A DNA stretch of 64,000 nucleotides from Bin87 sp965115825 (GCA_965115825.1 OZ220464.1:1302001-1366000), one strand, 5' to 3'; shown: positions 43,576 through 52,719, counted from the first letter of the stretch. Translations and numbers: made by a program. The notes: generated by a model not told the origin, from the letters alone.

Positions 43576-43637
43576 CACGAACTCCACCAACCGAAACGCC
43601 ATAAACCAACCGACCATCCAAAGGAGCAACAACCCCT

Positions 43638-43711
43638 ATGAAACCCACCAAACCAATCCCCACCGAACGGCCGCCCCCCAAGCTACCCTCACGGGAGTGG
43701 GACGCCAAAAC
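43638..43711 (+). pseudogene. truncated reading frame after RNA element copy B
   Basis: The ATG at 43638 is preceded by AAAGGAG (spacing about 11). The frame MKPTKPIPTERPPPKLPSRE continues WDAKTY and then enters the antisense of the amidohydrolase. EWDAKTY followed by a turn is the usual N-terminal element of class I SAM-dependent methyltransferases, so this looks like the truncated 5' end of such a gene. The equivalent start at copy A has lost this motif. Confidence 0.3.
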
Positions 43712-44521
43712 CTACCGAAACTCCCACAGCTTGGCCGCCGTCCCGCCGAACACCATATCCCGCGCCTCAACGCTGGGGTATTCAATCAAATCCATCGGGA
43801 ACCGCAGTGCGTTGCGGTAGCCTTCCCGGTTCGCCGAAGGCGGGAAGTCGCTGCCCCACATCAGCCGGTCGCCCCCGAACGCCTCCACCGCCATCTCAAT
43901 CAGCGGCGGTATGCTGTCAAACGGTATCGGCTGGCGGAACGGCATCGGACGCGGACAAAACTCTCCCAGGCCCGGCGCTTTCACATACACGTTGGGGTAC
44001 TGCGACAACGCCAGCGCCCGCCGGTACGCTTCCATCGGAATCTCCTTGTCCGCCCGGCCCGGTCCCCAGAACGCCCCCACGCCGGCCAGATGCTCCATAA
44101 TCACCGTGAGGTTAGGCAGCTCTTTAATAACCGCCTCAAACTCCGGGGCGGCATACTGCTCCACCGTGCCCATCACGCTGGCCCGCATTCCCAGCTCGGC
44201 GCACTTGCGCCACAGCGCCAGCGGATCCTCACCGTCCGCGCGCCAGGCGCAGTTGAACCGCAGGCCCTCCACGCCTCGGTCCCGCAGCTTCGCCACCCTG
44301 TCCTCAGCGTCAGGCTGCGTATGGTCAACTATGGCGATGACCGCAAACCGCCCGGGGAACCGCTTGACCGCCTCCACCAGATAGTCATTGTCAAACACCC
44401 CGAAGAACTGCGTCAGCACGGCCTGGTCAACCCCGGCCCGTTCCATTTCGTCCAGCAAAATCTCCACCGGCTCGAACCAGTAGGGCGAGGCGTGGCAGTG
44501 CGTATCAATAATACGTGGCAT
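43712..44521 (-). CDS. amidohydrolase-2 family metal-dependent hydrolase
   Basis: 269 residues in a single TIM barrel. It starts IIDTHCHASPYW, the HxH metal pair, and has later LTVIMEHLAG and MWGSDFPPS, where His and Asp complete the site. These features fit the amidohydrolase-2 branch that includes 2-pyrone-4,6-dicarboxylate lactonase and related decarboxylases. The substrate is unknown. It lies 21 bases downstream of the SDR gene on the same strand, so the two probably form an operon. Confidence 0.88.
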   Translation of the reverse strand: MPRIIDTHCHASPYWFEPVEILLDEMERAGVDQAVLTQFFGVFDNDYLVEAVKRFPGRFAVIAIVDHTQPDAEDRVAKLRDRGVEGLRFNCAWRADGEDPLALWRKCAELGMRASVMGTVEQYAAPEFEAVIKELPNLTVIMEHLAGVGAFWGPGRADKEIPMEAYRRALALSQYPNVYVKAPGLGEFCPRPMPFRQPIPFDSIPPLIEMAVEAFGGDRLMWGSDFPPSANREGYRNALRFPMDLIEYPSVEARDMVFGGTAAKLWEFR

Positions 44522-44542
44522 CGTCTCCTCTCCTTTTCGCCG

Positions 44543-45298
44543 CTACGCCGCCGTCGTCCCCCCGTCGATAACCAGCTCCGAGCCGGTAACGAAGGACGAT
44601 TCATCAGAGGCCAGATAAATCGCGCCGTAGGCGATTTCGCTGGGTTTGCCCACCCGACCCAGGGGCAGCCGCTGCATCCGCAAGGCCAGATTCGCCGGGT
44701 CGTTCAGCGTATCGGCAATCATATCCGTCTCTATCGGGCCGGGGTGAATGGAGTTGCACCGGATGCCCTCCCCGGCGTACTGGATGGCCGTGGACTTGGT
44801 GAACAGGCGCACCGCCCCCTTGGTGGCGGTATAGCTGGCCGACCCGTTGGGGCTGCCCACCAGCCCGGCGGTGGACGATATATTGATGATGGAACCGCCG
44901 CCGTTCTCCCGCATCGCCGGAATGGCCGCCTTGCTGCCCAGAAACACCCCCTTGGCGTTGACCGCAAAAATGCGATCCCAATCCTCGGCGGTGGTGTCCT
45001 CAATGCCCTTGCGTATCAGTATCCCCGCGTTGTTCAGCAGAATGTCCAGCTTGCCATAGGCGTTCACCGCCGCCCTCACCGCCGCCTCCCAATCGGCTTC
45101 GCTGGTCACGTCCAGATGCACATACGTGCATTCGTAACCCAGCTCCCGCAGCTGCGCCTCGGTTCGCCGGCCCTCATCGTCCAGAATATCCCCGATGACG
45201 ACCCGCGCCCCCTCTTCCGCAAACATACGCGCCTCCACCGCTCCCTGACCCCGCGCCCCTCCGCTGATAAGCGCAACCTTGCCTTCCAGTCTCTCCAT
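44543..45298 (-). CDS. short-chain dehydrogenase/reductase
   Basis: 251 residues from the ATG at 45298. It contains ISGGARGQG, NNAGILI, catalytic Ser in NISSTAGLVG, the YTATK pair and GSELVIDGG. It belongs to the same subgroup as 30289 and 39414. An upstream in-frame start at 45409 adds a Pro/Arg-rich stretch without a site. It lies 21 bases upstream of the amidohydrolase gene. Confidence 0.9.
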   Translation of the reverse strand: MERLEGKVALISGGARGQGAVEARMFAEEGARVVIGDILDDEGRRTEAQLRELGYECTYVHLDVTSEADWEAAVRAAVNAYGKLDILLNNAGILIRKGIEDTTAEDWDRIFAVNAKGVFLGSKAAIPAMRENGGGSIINISSTAGLVGSPNGSASYTATKGAVRLFTKSTAIQYAGEGIRCNSIHPGPIETDMIADTLNDPANLALRMQRLPLGRVGKPSEIAYGAIYLASDESSFVTGSELVIDGGTTAA

Positions 45299-45505
45299 TT
45301 TGATGCCTCCGCTCGCTCGCGCCGGCCCTTGCCCGGCATCGGCTCCGATTGCGCTCACTTTATCGGGATTGACCCAACGACGCAACCGCCGCCCGCATGG
45401 GCGCAACACAGGCGCAACCCTTACCCTATGCTGTACAATTAACCGTCATTAACCTCAACCCGGATGCGGGCAGCCACAGTCGCATAACCAATACAGGAGG
45501 ACATC

Positions 45506-46354
45506 ATGGCGATATTGGGACGCATCGGAACCACCGTAAGAGATGCCCTGACCGGCACCCTGGAAGGCACCGGACGAGTGAGCAACGTAGCCATCGACAC
45601 CGTTCGAGATACCACGGCTAACTCCCTGCGCAGCGCCCGCACGGTGGGCGGCGAGTTGGGCAACCTGGCCCAGGACGCCATCGTCGGCGCCATTCAAGCC
45701 GTCGGCAACGTTGGCGGCGCCGGCGGCTCCGTCCTGCGCGATTCCATCATCGGCGTAATTCAGGGCGTTGGCATGGTCGGCACTGCCACCACCACCATGC
45801 TGCACGACGTGGTCGTGGGCGCAATCCGCGGCTCCAGCGATGCCGGCGCCGAACTCGGTACGGCAACCCAGCACGCCGTTGAAGGCGCAATCCGCGGCGG
45901 CGCCTCCGTCGGACTTACCGCCGAGGAATCCATCGTGCAAGTAACCCGCGGCGCCACCGACGGCGCCCGCGAAATCGGCGGCGCCCTGACCGACGCCGCC
46001 CGGGGCGCCGTCGCCGGCGTAGTCACCGCCGTCGCCGGAACCGCCGGCGACGTTACCGCGGCAACCACCGCCACCGCGCGGCAGCTGGTAAGCAGCGCCG
46101 CCCAAACCGGCGAAGACGTCGCCCAGGTCGCCGTTTCCGCAGTCAACGGCGCCATCGACGCCGCCCGCGCCACCGGCCAGAACGTCGAGCAAACCGCTGC
46201 CGCCGCTGCCACCGGCGCGATTGACGCCGCCTATGACGTCAGCGACGCCGCCGGCGACGCCGTGCGCGATGCCGTAACGGGTACGGTCAGCGGAGTGCGC
46301 GTAGTGGTGGATTCCGTGAACTCCGACGACAGCCCAGGCGGCCGCCGGTCTTAA
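45506..46354 (+). CDS. Ala/Gly/Val-rich repeat protein
   Basis: 282 residues made almost only of A, G, V, T, D and S. Repeats of about 22-35 residues recur, each with an element such as AIVGAIQAVGNVGG, IIGVIQGVGMVG, VVVGAIRGSSDAG or AVEGAIRGGASVG. This spaced small-residue pattern suggests amphipathic helices or a glycine-zipper assembly that could sit on a membrane or polymer surface. There is no signal peptide. It starts after a strong AGGAGG site (five-base spacing). No known family is recognised. Phasin-like or membrane-associated structural roles are possible. Confidence 0.65.
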   Translation: MAILGRIGTTVRDALTGTLEGTGRVSNVAIDTVRDTTANSLRSARTVGGELGNLAQDAIVGAIQAVGNVGGAGGSVLRDSIIGVIQGVGMVGTATTTMLHDVVVGAIRGSSDAGAELGTATQHAVEGAIRGGASVGLTAEESIVQVTRGATDGAREIGGALTDAARGAVAGVVTAVAGTAGDVTAATTATARQLVSSAAQTGEDVAQVAVSAVNGAIDAARATGQNVEQTAAAAATGAIDAAYDVSDAAGDAVRDAVTGTVSGVRVVVDSVNSDDSPGGRRS

Positions 46355-46372
46355 GCCCTCCGGCCCATGCCC

Positions 46373-46816
46373 CTATCGTCGCCAGCGCAGCCGCGCGCCC
46401 ACTTCCGTGAAACCCGCGCGGCGGTAAAACTCAACCTGACGCTGGCCATCGTATGGTGTGCCCAGCTCTACTGTGTCGCACCCGTTCGCAACGGCGTACT
46501 CCAGAGCGAACCCCAGCGTCTCCATCCCCAGGCCGGTACTGCGCGCGTCGGGATCTACGAACATCTCCTGAATGATTGCGTAGCGGCCGCGCGTGCGCAT
46601 CGCTTGCAAATAGGAAACGGTGCAAACTGCCACGACCCTACCCTCCGCTTCGCCCAGCGCAACGAACCCGGCCTCGCCCCCGTCCGCCAGTTGGTCAAAA
46701 ACCGGCTCCATTGTTTCGGCGGGCGGAGGCGTACCCCCCAGCTCCGTCAGCAGCCTGCTCACCAAATCCAACACAGCGTCCCGATCATCCGGAGACGCCA
46801 GCCTGACGTTCCTCAT
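46373..46816 (-). CDS. GNAT-family N-acetyltransferase
   Basis: 147 residues. The N-terminus MRNVRLASPDDRDAVLDLVSRLL is typical, and the acetyl-CoA-binding motif is FVDPDARSTGLGMETLGFAL (about residues 89-108; Q/RxxGxG position STGLG). The end FYRRAGFTEVGARLR is motif B. The acceptor is unknown. It is convergent with the repeat protein and 33 bases downstream of the YCII-type gene on the same strand. Confidence 0.85.
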   Translation of the reverse strand: MRNVRLASPDDRDAVLDLVSRLLTELGGTPPPAETMEPVFDQLADGGEAGFVALGEAEGRVVAVCTVSYLQAMRTRGRYAIIQEMFVDPDARSTGLGMETLGFALEYAVANGCDTVELGTPYDGQRQVEFYRRAGFTEVGARLRWRR

Positions 46817-46849
46817 CCCGCTTCCATCCTCTGCCTTCCCAACCCGCAG

Positions 46850-47272
46850 TCAGTCCTCGGAGGGTTCCCTGCGTAGCCGCTCTTCCTGTTCTTGCAGCTC
46901 GGCCGGCATCGCATCGCCGAAGTCCGACATCTCATACAGCGGACGAATCTCGATCTCGCTGGCCCCGGGCATCGGGTTCGGGCAGCGTTTCACCCACTCC
47001 AACGCCTCATCCATGTCCTTGACCTCCCACAGCCAGAAACCGGCAACCAGCTCATTCACCGCCGGAAAAGGCCCGTCCGTCACCGTGCGGCCCGCGCCGT
47101 TGAACGCCACGCGCTTCCCTTCGGATGAAGGTTTGAGTCCCTCCCCGGCCAGCATAATGCCGGCTTTCGCCAGTGCCCCGTTGTACTCCCCCATGGCTGC
47201 CAGCAATTCGGCCGATGGCATAACCCCCGCCTCGCTATCCCCCGTAGCCTTCACCAATACCATCACCCGCAT
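46850..47272 (-). CDS. YCII-related (DGPF) domain protein
   Basis: 140 residues from the ATG at 47272. The motif TVTDGPFPAVNELVAGFW is the DGPF element of this family, preceded by MRVMVLVKATGDSEAG. These proteins are ferredoxin-like dimers often linked to sigma-factor-regulated genes; none is seen here. The catalytic role is unknown. Confidence 0.85.
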   Translation of the reverse strand: MRVMVLVKATGDSEAGVMPSAELLAAMGEYNGALAKAGIMLAGEGLKPSSEGKRVAFNGAGRTVTDGPFPAVNELVAGFWLWEVKDMDEALEWVKRCPNPMPGASEIEIRPLYEMSDFGDAMPAELQEQEERLRREPSED

Positions 47273-47331
47273 TGCGTCGCCTCCAACTAACTCCGCCGGA
47301 AACGCCGGCTCACCGACGCAGGCAAATAAAA

Positions 47332-47407
47332 TGGTGGGCCGTGTGGGGGTCGAACCCACGACACCCGGATTAAAAGTCCGGTGCTCTACCAACTGAGCTA
47401 ACGGCCC
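47332..47407 (-). tRNA. tRNA-Lys (anticodon TTT)
   Basis: A 76-base tRNA including an encoded CCA. The acceptor stem is GGGCCGT with ACGGCCC, the D arm starts TTAGCTCAG, the anticodon loop is CTTTTAA and the T arm is GTGGGTTCGACCCCCAC. The anticodon UUU (47372-47374) decodes lysine AAA/AAG. It lies 59 bases upstream of the YCII-type gene and close to the tandem repeat array. Confidence 0.96.
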
Positions 47408-47478
47408 ACAGGGGCAACGCGAAACCCCGCAAGCCAGTATAGCACAGGGCAAACCTAAGCCCACCCCCAACCCCCTCA

Positions 47479-47905
47479 ACCAACCCCCATCCCCAAAATC
47501 CCAATCCCGACAACAACCTCCCCAACCAGCCCCCCATCCTGAAAATCCCAAAATCCGGTAAATCCTGATTCTGACAACAACCTCCCCAACCAACCCCCCA
47601 TCCCGAAAATCCCAAAATCCGGTAAATCCTGATTCTGACAACAACCTCCCCAACCAACTCCCCATCCCGAAAATCCCAAAATCCCCAAAATCCCAATCCT
47701 GACAACAACCTCCCCAACCAACCATCCATCCTGAAAATCCCAAAATCCGGTAAATCCTGATTCTGACAACACCCCCTCAACCAACCCCCATCCCAAAAAT
47801 CCCAAAATCCCCAAAATCCCAATCCTAACAACAACCTCCCCAACCGACCCCCCATCCTGAAAATCCTAAAATCCGGTAAATCCTGATTCTGACAACACCC
47901 CTCAA
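47479..47905. repeat. tandem array of the dispersed intergenic repeat
   Basis: About six to seven head-to-tail copies of a unit of roughly 60-73 bases. Each has CAACCTCCCCAACCAACC, then CATCCTGAAAATCCCAAAAT, then CCGGTAAATCCTGATTCTGA. Some units carry an inserted AAAATCCCCAAAATCCC. There is no protein-coding logic; apparent long frames on the minus strand only translate the repeat. It occupies most of the gap 47408-48084, between tRNA-Lys and the giant protein. It is not a CRISPR array because no unique spacers separate the units. Confidence 0.85.
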
Positions 47906-47998
47906 TTTATGCTAAAATCCCCACCCGCGGCATCCTTAACCGGAACTAACCCCGGCCCAATGCCGTAATCTATCGCGGCACAGTACTCGAGGCACACA

Positions 47999-48085
47999 AT
48001 GGCAGATAAAGACGACTTCCGGCCCGACCCCGTTACCCCCCCCCCCCCCCCCCCCCCCCGACTCTCCGGCACGGAGGCGCTCTGA
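47999..48085 (+). CDS. short leader frame ending on the giant gene's start codon
   Basis: ATG at 47999 opens MADKDDFRPDPVT, then eight or so Pro from the C-run, then a short tail, and stops at TGA 48083-48085. That TGA overlaps the giant gene's ATG (TGATG), so it could couple translation. Its frame differs from the giant gene by one base. One added C (or two removed) in the 24-C tract would fuse the two frames. Confidence 0.35.
   Translation: MADKDDFRPDPVTPPPPPPPRLSGTEAL
48036..48059. repeat. 24-base poly-C homopolymer
   Basis: An unbroken run of 24 C lies 25 bases before the giant protein's start codon and inside the short leader frame. Such runs are slippage-prone in replication and are used for phase variation of surface proteins in several bacteria. 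They are also a common site of sequencing error, so its exact length is uncertain. Confidence 0.85.
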
Positions 48086-51000
48086 TGGGCCTCCTCCGAC
48101 GCATCAACCGCAACCGCAAGCTGGTTGTCATCGCCCTGGCCGCCACTGCCGTAGCGTTGACCCTTGTCGCCACCCTGCTGATCGATGAACCGGCGTCGCC
48201 GTCGGCCGTGAGCGCGCAGGCCTCCCGGAATGCAATCGTCACCAAGGTAGTCGTCAACGGCGCCGGCACCGCAGCGACCATAACTTGGCAGAAAGGGCCG
48301 GGCTGCTCGTCCGCTCAGCATTTCAGCACAGTGCAAGAAGACTCCTTCGCCAATACCCCCATTGATTTGAACGGAGCCTCACCTGGGGAGGGCTTATACT
48401 CGGACCCAGGGAGTTTCACCGCGCCGGGGTTGACCGCAGGCACAAGATACCGGCTCAGGATTCGAGCCACCGGCTGCGGGAATGTTGATACTGACTTCTA
48501 TTTCACCGCCACCGCCGGAACGACAATCACCTCCACGCCGATAGGCAACACTCCGAGCACCCCGGCCACCAACACCCATACTCCGGTGCCCGGCTTCAAT
48601 CCCCAGATCCTTCTTAGCATTGGGAAATCTACCGGCAGCGTAGTCTCGGTGCCAACACGTGAAGTAACCGCCGGTTTCCGGAGCGTCTCCGGCTACTCGG
48701 GCGTCCGGAATGCGGCAAATAAGGCAACCATCACCATACCGGCTGGCGCTTCCTCCGTGCGGGTGCGCCTGCATTGGACGCCGCATGCGTCGGGCGACAC
48801 GCCCCGGGACGAAACGCTGACGGTCGGAGAGCACACCCTCACCGGCAAAACACCCGCCACTGACGCTAAACCCCAAGGCGAGGACTACAACATAACGGTG
48901 GTTGTGAAGAAGGCGGTTGCTGCTCCCACGCTGACATCAGACGCGGACAAATCTGCGACTTTGCCCCAGGGCGAAAGCACAGTGCAGGTCTGTTTCAACC
49001 TGACTTCCGTCAAGCACGGCGGCACAACTTACCTGGAGACCCGGCAGGGCATGACGGCAGTTGCCGCCCACTCAGCGCTGAGCGACAGAAACACCGGCGT
49101 TTTTCTATCCACCAGCATCTCCGGCATCACCACCGGCCGGAACGTTAACCTGAACCCCTGCGCCAATCTCGGCGTAGGGACCCACACGGTCACCTGGAGC
49201 TGGCACGGGCCCGGCGGCCCCAGCGCAGCGGGCGCCCTGGAAGGCAGAACCTCCACCACCGCCACCGTGAGCGCCGAACCCCCCACCAACACTCCCACCC
49301 ACACCCACACGCCAACCAACACGCATACGCCGACGCCGACCAACACCCATACCCCAACGCCCACCAACACGCCGGTGGTAGCCGGTTCGCCGACGCCGCC
49401 GACCAGCACGCCGACCAGCACGCCGACCCAAACGCCGGTTGTAGGCGGAGGGGCGCCGTCTGAGGGAAGCGGGTTCGCGGGAGCCGACGGGTTCATCACG
49501 GCGCCGTCCACTGCGCCCGATGCGCCCGCGCTGACGGCGCGCAACCGGGCCATAGCGGCGAACATCGCCGCGCCGGCCTCCAACGCCGGCGCCGCCAAAC
49601 TGGGCATCCCCGAATACACCGGGTTTGACCTGGAATACCGCAGAGGCAGCGCCGGGGCGTGGACGCGCTTCGCCGGGCCGGTAACGCTGAACCGCCGCAA
49701 CCTCTCCGGCGCGGCGCTGATTACGGGGTTGGAGAACGGGGTGGAGTACCAGGTGCGGGTCAGGGTAACCCACGGCGACGGCTACGGCCCCTGGAGCGCC
49801 GCCTCGGCGGCCACGCCCATGGCCACCACGCCGGGCCCCATCCGGAACCTGGCCGCCAAGCAAATCGGGTGGCTGACGGCAGACGAAGCCGGCGCAACCC
49901 ATACCGTTCCAGCGGCGGTCATCTACGTAACCTGGGATCCGCCGACGGATGATGGGGGCAGCCCCATCACCGGCTACGACCTGGACATTTTGCGCGGCGG
50001 CAACGGCAATACCATCGGCGCCCTGACCTCGATTTTCAGCCGCAAATTCGGCTCAGCCAGCGGGGTCTGGAAGAACCCCAGGGAAGCCGATATGACCGAC
50101 TTGACCCATACCACCGGCAATGCTGGCGGCGCTGTTCCAGCAGGATTAGGTCGAGACAACCAGTGGCTGGAGTACCGGGTGGGCGCGGCCAACGCGCAAG
50201 GCGCCGGCGAAATCGCCAAGGTTCAAATCCAGGTTGACAAGGATGTAGCGCGGGATCTACCCTCCGCGCATTTCACGGGGACGATAGCGTCAGACAGCAG
50301 TACGTCGGGCGGCGCGCCCAAACTCACGGTGAAGCTGAACAACCTGGACGCTCCTTTGTCGGTAGGCTCCCGCGTCGCGCTGTTCCTGGAAGACGATTTC
50401 CAGGTTCCCGACGCCATCCCGGCCAGCTCAATCTACTTCGTCGCCAACTCCCCGGCCACCGTGGCCACCGGCAACGGCGCCCCGGCGTACGCCACGGAAG
50501 CTCCGGAGATTGACACCGACGATTACTTTGACGACGACAAGGACGACGTGAGCATTACCATCCGCATCCCCGATATGTGTACCGGCGATTCGGACGAATG
50601 CGAAGGCTCCAACGGGGTAAACCGAGGCCAAGACTTGACCATGGTCATCCTGGGCAGCTCCGGCATCAAGAACCCCTCGGAAGCGGGAACGCACACCGTA
50701 GCCTTCGACGTGCTGGGCTTTGACGACACGCTGCCGAGCCGCATCGAACGCCTCATGGCCAACGGCATGGAGCGCAGCGCCAAAACCGCTGACGGCAATC
50801 GCACCATCCAGAAGCGTCAAGGCGTGTACGTCAGCACGGAGGCCAAAATCTCCCTGTCGGATACGGACGGCGAGCGTGGGGAAGAGCTGACGGTGAACGG
50901 TTCCGGTTTCAACAACGGCACCACCGCCGCCGCCTACGTGGCGCAGCGCAAAGCCGCCCGCTACGCCGTAGCCCAGTGGTGGGAAACCCTGGACTGCGAC

Positions 51001-52719
51001 AAGATGAAAGCAGCCATGGGCTCCGGCGCCGGCAACGAGTTCTGCTTCCACTACACGCTGGACGAAACTGAGATGACCTACACGGTGGCCAGCAAGGACA
51101 AGGCGGCCAGCGACAAGGTGTTCGCCCGCCACCTCTGCGAACGGGGCATCATCCCCACCGGAACCGAAGCCGGCAGCGCCACCGTCGCCAGCGACGACCG
51201 CGTAGCCATCTCCTTTGAGGTCAGCGTCCCGACGTTCCAACCCGGCAACAACAACCTGATCTGCGTGGAGGACGGCGAAGGCCGCACCTCCGGCGAGGAC
51301 GTTGAGGACTTCGAGCTGACGCCATCCATCAGCATATCGCCCGACGAGGGCCAGGCCGGCGACGAAGTAACCGTGTTCGCCCAGGACTTCCCCACCACCG
51401 GGGCAGCCTTCACCGAGCTGAAAGTGGGCGGCGTGGTCATCAGGGACGGCATCCGCTCCACCAGCATCAGCTCCGACGGTTCGGCAACGGTGACGTTCAA
51501 GCTGCCGCCGCAGAAGGGAACCAAGCGCGTTGACGCCAAGTGGGGCAGCAAGTCGGAAGACGCCAAGGTAACCATCCTGCCGGCCATCGTGAACGTCGCC
51601 CACGCGGAACCGCTGCCCAACGACCGGCTCACCATCACGGGAACGGGCTTCGCCACCGGAACCGGCAGCGGCATCATGCCCGAGAACATCACCATCTCCG
51701 GCGCGCCAATGCTCGTGTACGATGACTGTCTGGACGGCGACGGCGAGGTTGAAGTGTCCAGCGGCGGGCAGTTCGTCTGCGCCGTGGCAGTATGGCCCGC
51801 CGCCAGCGCCGCCTCCAACCCAACGCTGACCTCCGGCCGGCACATCATCAGGGTCAAGGATAAGCAGGGGTTTGAGGGCGAAGTCGCCATCACCATCCCG
51901 GAGCCGACGGTCAAGTTGCTGCCGGCGGTAGCCGGGCCTCGGGATACGGTAACCATCTCCGGAGAGAACTGGCCGGTGGACAACGTGGAAAGCTCCATTG
52001 AGGCCATCACCGTAACGATTACCGACGGAGACCGGGCGCGGCAGTACAGCAGCTACGCCGACGGTTCCGGGCGCTGGTTCATCGAGCACCGGGTCAGCGG
52101 CAGCGTACCCATCCCATCCACCAGCCGAGTGGAAGCCAAGTATGAAGACCTGGTGAAGCTGGCCGATATCACGATACCGGCCTCCGTAATCAGCGTTGCC
52201 CCCGGCGAGTGTCAGCCCGGCGGCGACATCACGCTCTCGGTGAACAATATGCCGGTGCACGCGCGGGTCGAGCGGGTAGCCATCGGCCGCCGGGACGTAA
52301 TGCCCAACCCGACGCCCAGCACCGACGGCGACGGCGTAGTTGCGGTGGCGGTAGCCTGCCCGGGCCTGGATCCCGGCGTGTACAGCGTAGAGCTGGAGGT
52401 TGACGACACGGTAGCCATCGGCAGCGTGGAAGTCCTGCCGGAAGGCCCGGTAGGAACCGGAACGCCGATAGCCGAAGCCCTGGCCCCGCTGGGCGACAAA
52501 GCGCTGGCGGTCTTCTACTTTGACAGCATCAGCAAGGAATGGCTGTTCTACGACGCCCGTCCGGAGTTCGCCGACCTCAACACGCTGGAGGAGCTGGTAG
52601 CCGGCGAAGCCTACTGGGTGCTGGTAAGCGAAGACGTCGCCGACACCGCCCTGAACGGCCAAACCCGCAGCCTGACGTGCAGCCCCACCGGCAACTGCTG
52701 GAACCAGCTGGTCTGGTAG
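48085..52719 (+). CDS. giant secreted FN3/IPT surface protein
   Basis: 1544 residues. A signal or anchor lies at about residues 14-34 (KLVVIALAATAVALTLVATL). An FN3-like region follows (about 38-140), then a Thr/Pro linker of THTPTNTHTPTPTNTHTP type at about residues 400-455, then two clear FN3 domains (YRVRVRVTHG-type strands near 475-580 and VTWDPPTDDGGSPITGYDLD near 583-720). After about 930 come several IPT/TIG-like domains marked by xxxGEELTVNGSGF, GDEVTVFAQDF, NDRLTITGTGF and RDTVTISGENW. The last part has FYFDSISKEWLFYDAR and a Cys pair (CSPTGNCW). It is likely an adhesin or matrix protein. Its start follows the leader frame and the poly-C run. Confidence 0.85.
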   Translation: MGLLRRINRNRKLVVIALAATAVALTLVATLLIDEPASPSAVSAQASRNAIVTKVVVNGAGTAATITWQKGPGCSSAQHFSTVQEDSFANTPIDLNGASPGEGLYSDPGSFTAPGLTAGTRYRLRIRATGCGNVDTDFYFTATAGTTITSTPIGNTPSTPATNTHTPVPGFNPQILLSIGKSTGSVVSVPTREVTAGFRSVSGYSGVRNAANKATITIPAGASSVRVRLHWTPHASGDTPRDETLTVGEHTLTGKTPATDAKPQGEDYNITVVVKKAVAAPTLTSDADKSATLPQGESTVQVCFNLTSVKHGGTTYLETRQGMTAVAAHSALSDRNTGVFLSTSISGITTGRNVNLNPCANLGVGTHTVTWSWHGPGGPSAAGALEGRTSTTATVSAEPPTNTPTHTHTPTNTHTPTPTNTHTPTPTNTPVVAGSPTPPTSTPTSTPTQTPVVGGGAPSEGSGFAGADGFITAPSTAPDAPALTARNRAIAANIAAPASNAGAAKLGIPEYTGFDLEYRRGSAGAWTRFAGPVTLNRRNLSGAALITGLENGVEYQVRVRVTHGDGYGPWSAASAATPMATTPGPIRNLAAKQIGWLTADEAGATHTVPAAVIYVTWDPPTDDGGSPITGYDLDILRGGNGNTIGALTSIFSRKFGSASGVWKNPREADMTDLTHTTGNAGGAVPAGLGRDNQWLEYRVGAANAQGAGEIAKVQIQVDKDVARDLPSAHFTGTIASDSSTSGGAPKLTVKLNNLDAPLSVGSRVALFLEDDFQVPDAIPASSIYFVANSPATVATGNGAPAYATEAPEIDTDDYFDDDKDDVSITIRIPDMCTGDSDECEGSNGVNRGQDLTMVILGSSGIKNPSEAGTHTVAFDVLGFDDTLPSRIERLMANGMERSAKTADGNRTIQKRQGVYVSTEAKISLSDTDGERGEELTVNGSGFNNGTTAAAYVAQRKAARYAVAQWWETLDCDKMKAAMGSGAGNEFCFHYTLDETEMTYTVASKDKAASDKVFARHLCERGIIPTGTEAGSATVASDDRVAISFEVSVPTFQPGNNNLICVEDGEGRTSGEDVEDFELTPSISISPDEGQAGDEVTVFAQDFPTTGAAFTELKVGGVVIRDGIRSTSISSDGSATVTFKLPPQKGTKRVDAKWGSKSEDAKVTILPAIVNVAHAEPLPNDRLTITGTGFATGTGSGIMPENITISGAPMLVYDDCLDGDGEVEVSSGGQFVCAVAVWPAASAASNPTLTSGRHIIRVKDKQGFEGEVAITIPEPTVKLLPAVAGPRDTVTISGENWPVDNVESSIEAITVTITDGDRARQYSSYADGSGRWFIEHRVSGSVPIPSTSRVEAKYEDLVKLADITIPASVISVAPGECQPGGDITLSVNNMPVHARVERVAIGRRDVMPNPTPSTDGDGVVAVAVACPGLDPGVYSVELEVDDTVAIGSVEVLPEGPVGTGTPIAEALAPLGDKALAVFYFDSISKEWLFYDARPEFADLNTLEELVAGEAYWVLVSEDVADTALNGQTRSLTCSPTGNCWNQLVW

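Noticed and set aside
43697..45442. A 581-residue plus-strand frame opposite the amidohydrolase and SDR genes.
   Set aside because: It spans two genuine genes in antisense and has no domain.
47370..47855. Long minus-strand frames over the tandem array.
   Set aside because: They translate the repeat unit itself and overlap tRNA-Lys.
47479..47905. A CRISPR array.
   Set aside because: The units are contiguous, variable in length and lack unique spacers; no cas genes are in the window.
50428..52662. A 744-residue minus-strand frame opposite the giant surface protein.
   Set aside because: It is antisense to the FN3/IPT region, with no motif or ribosome site.
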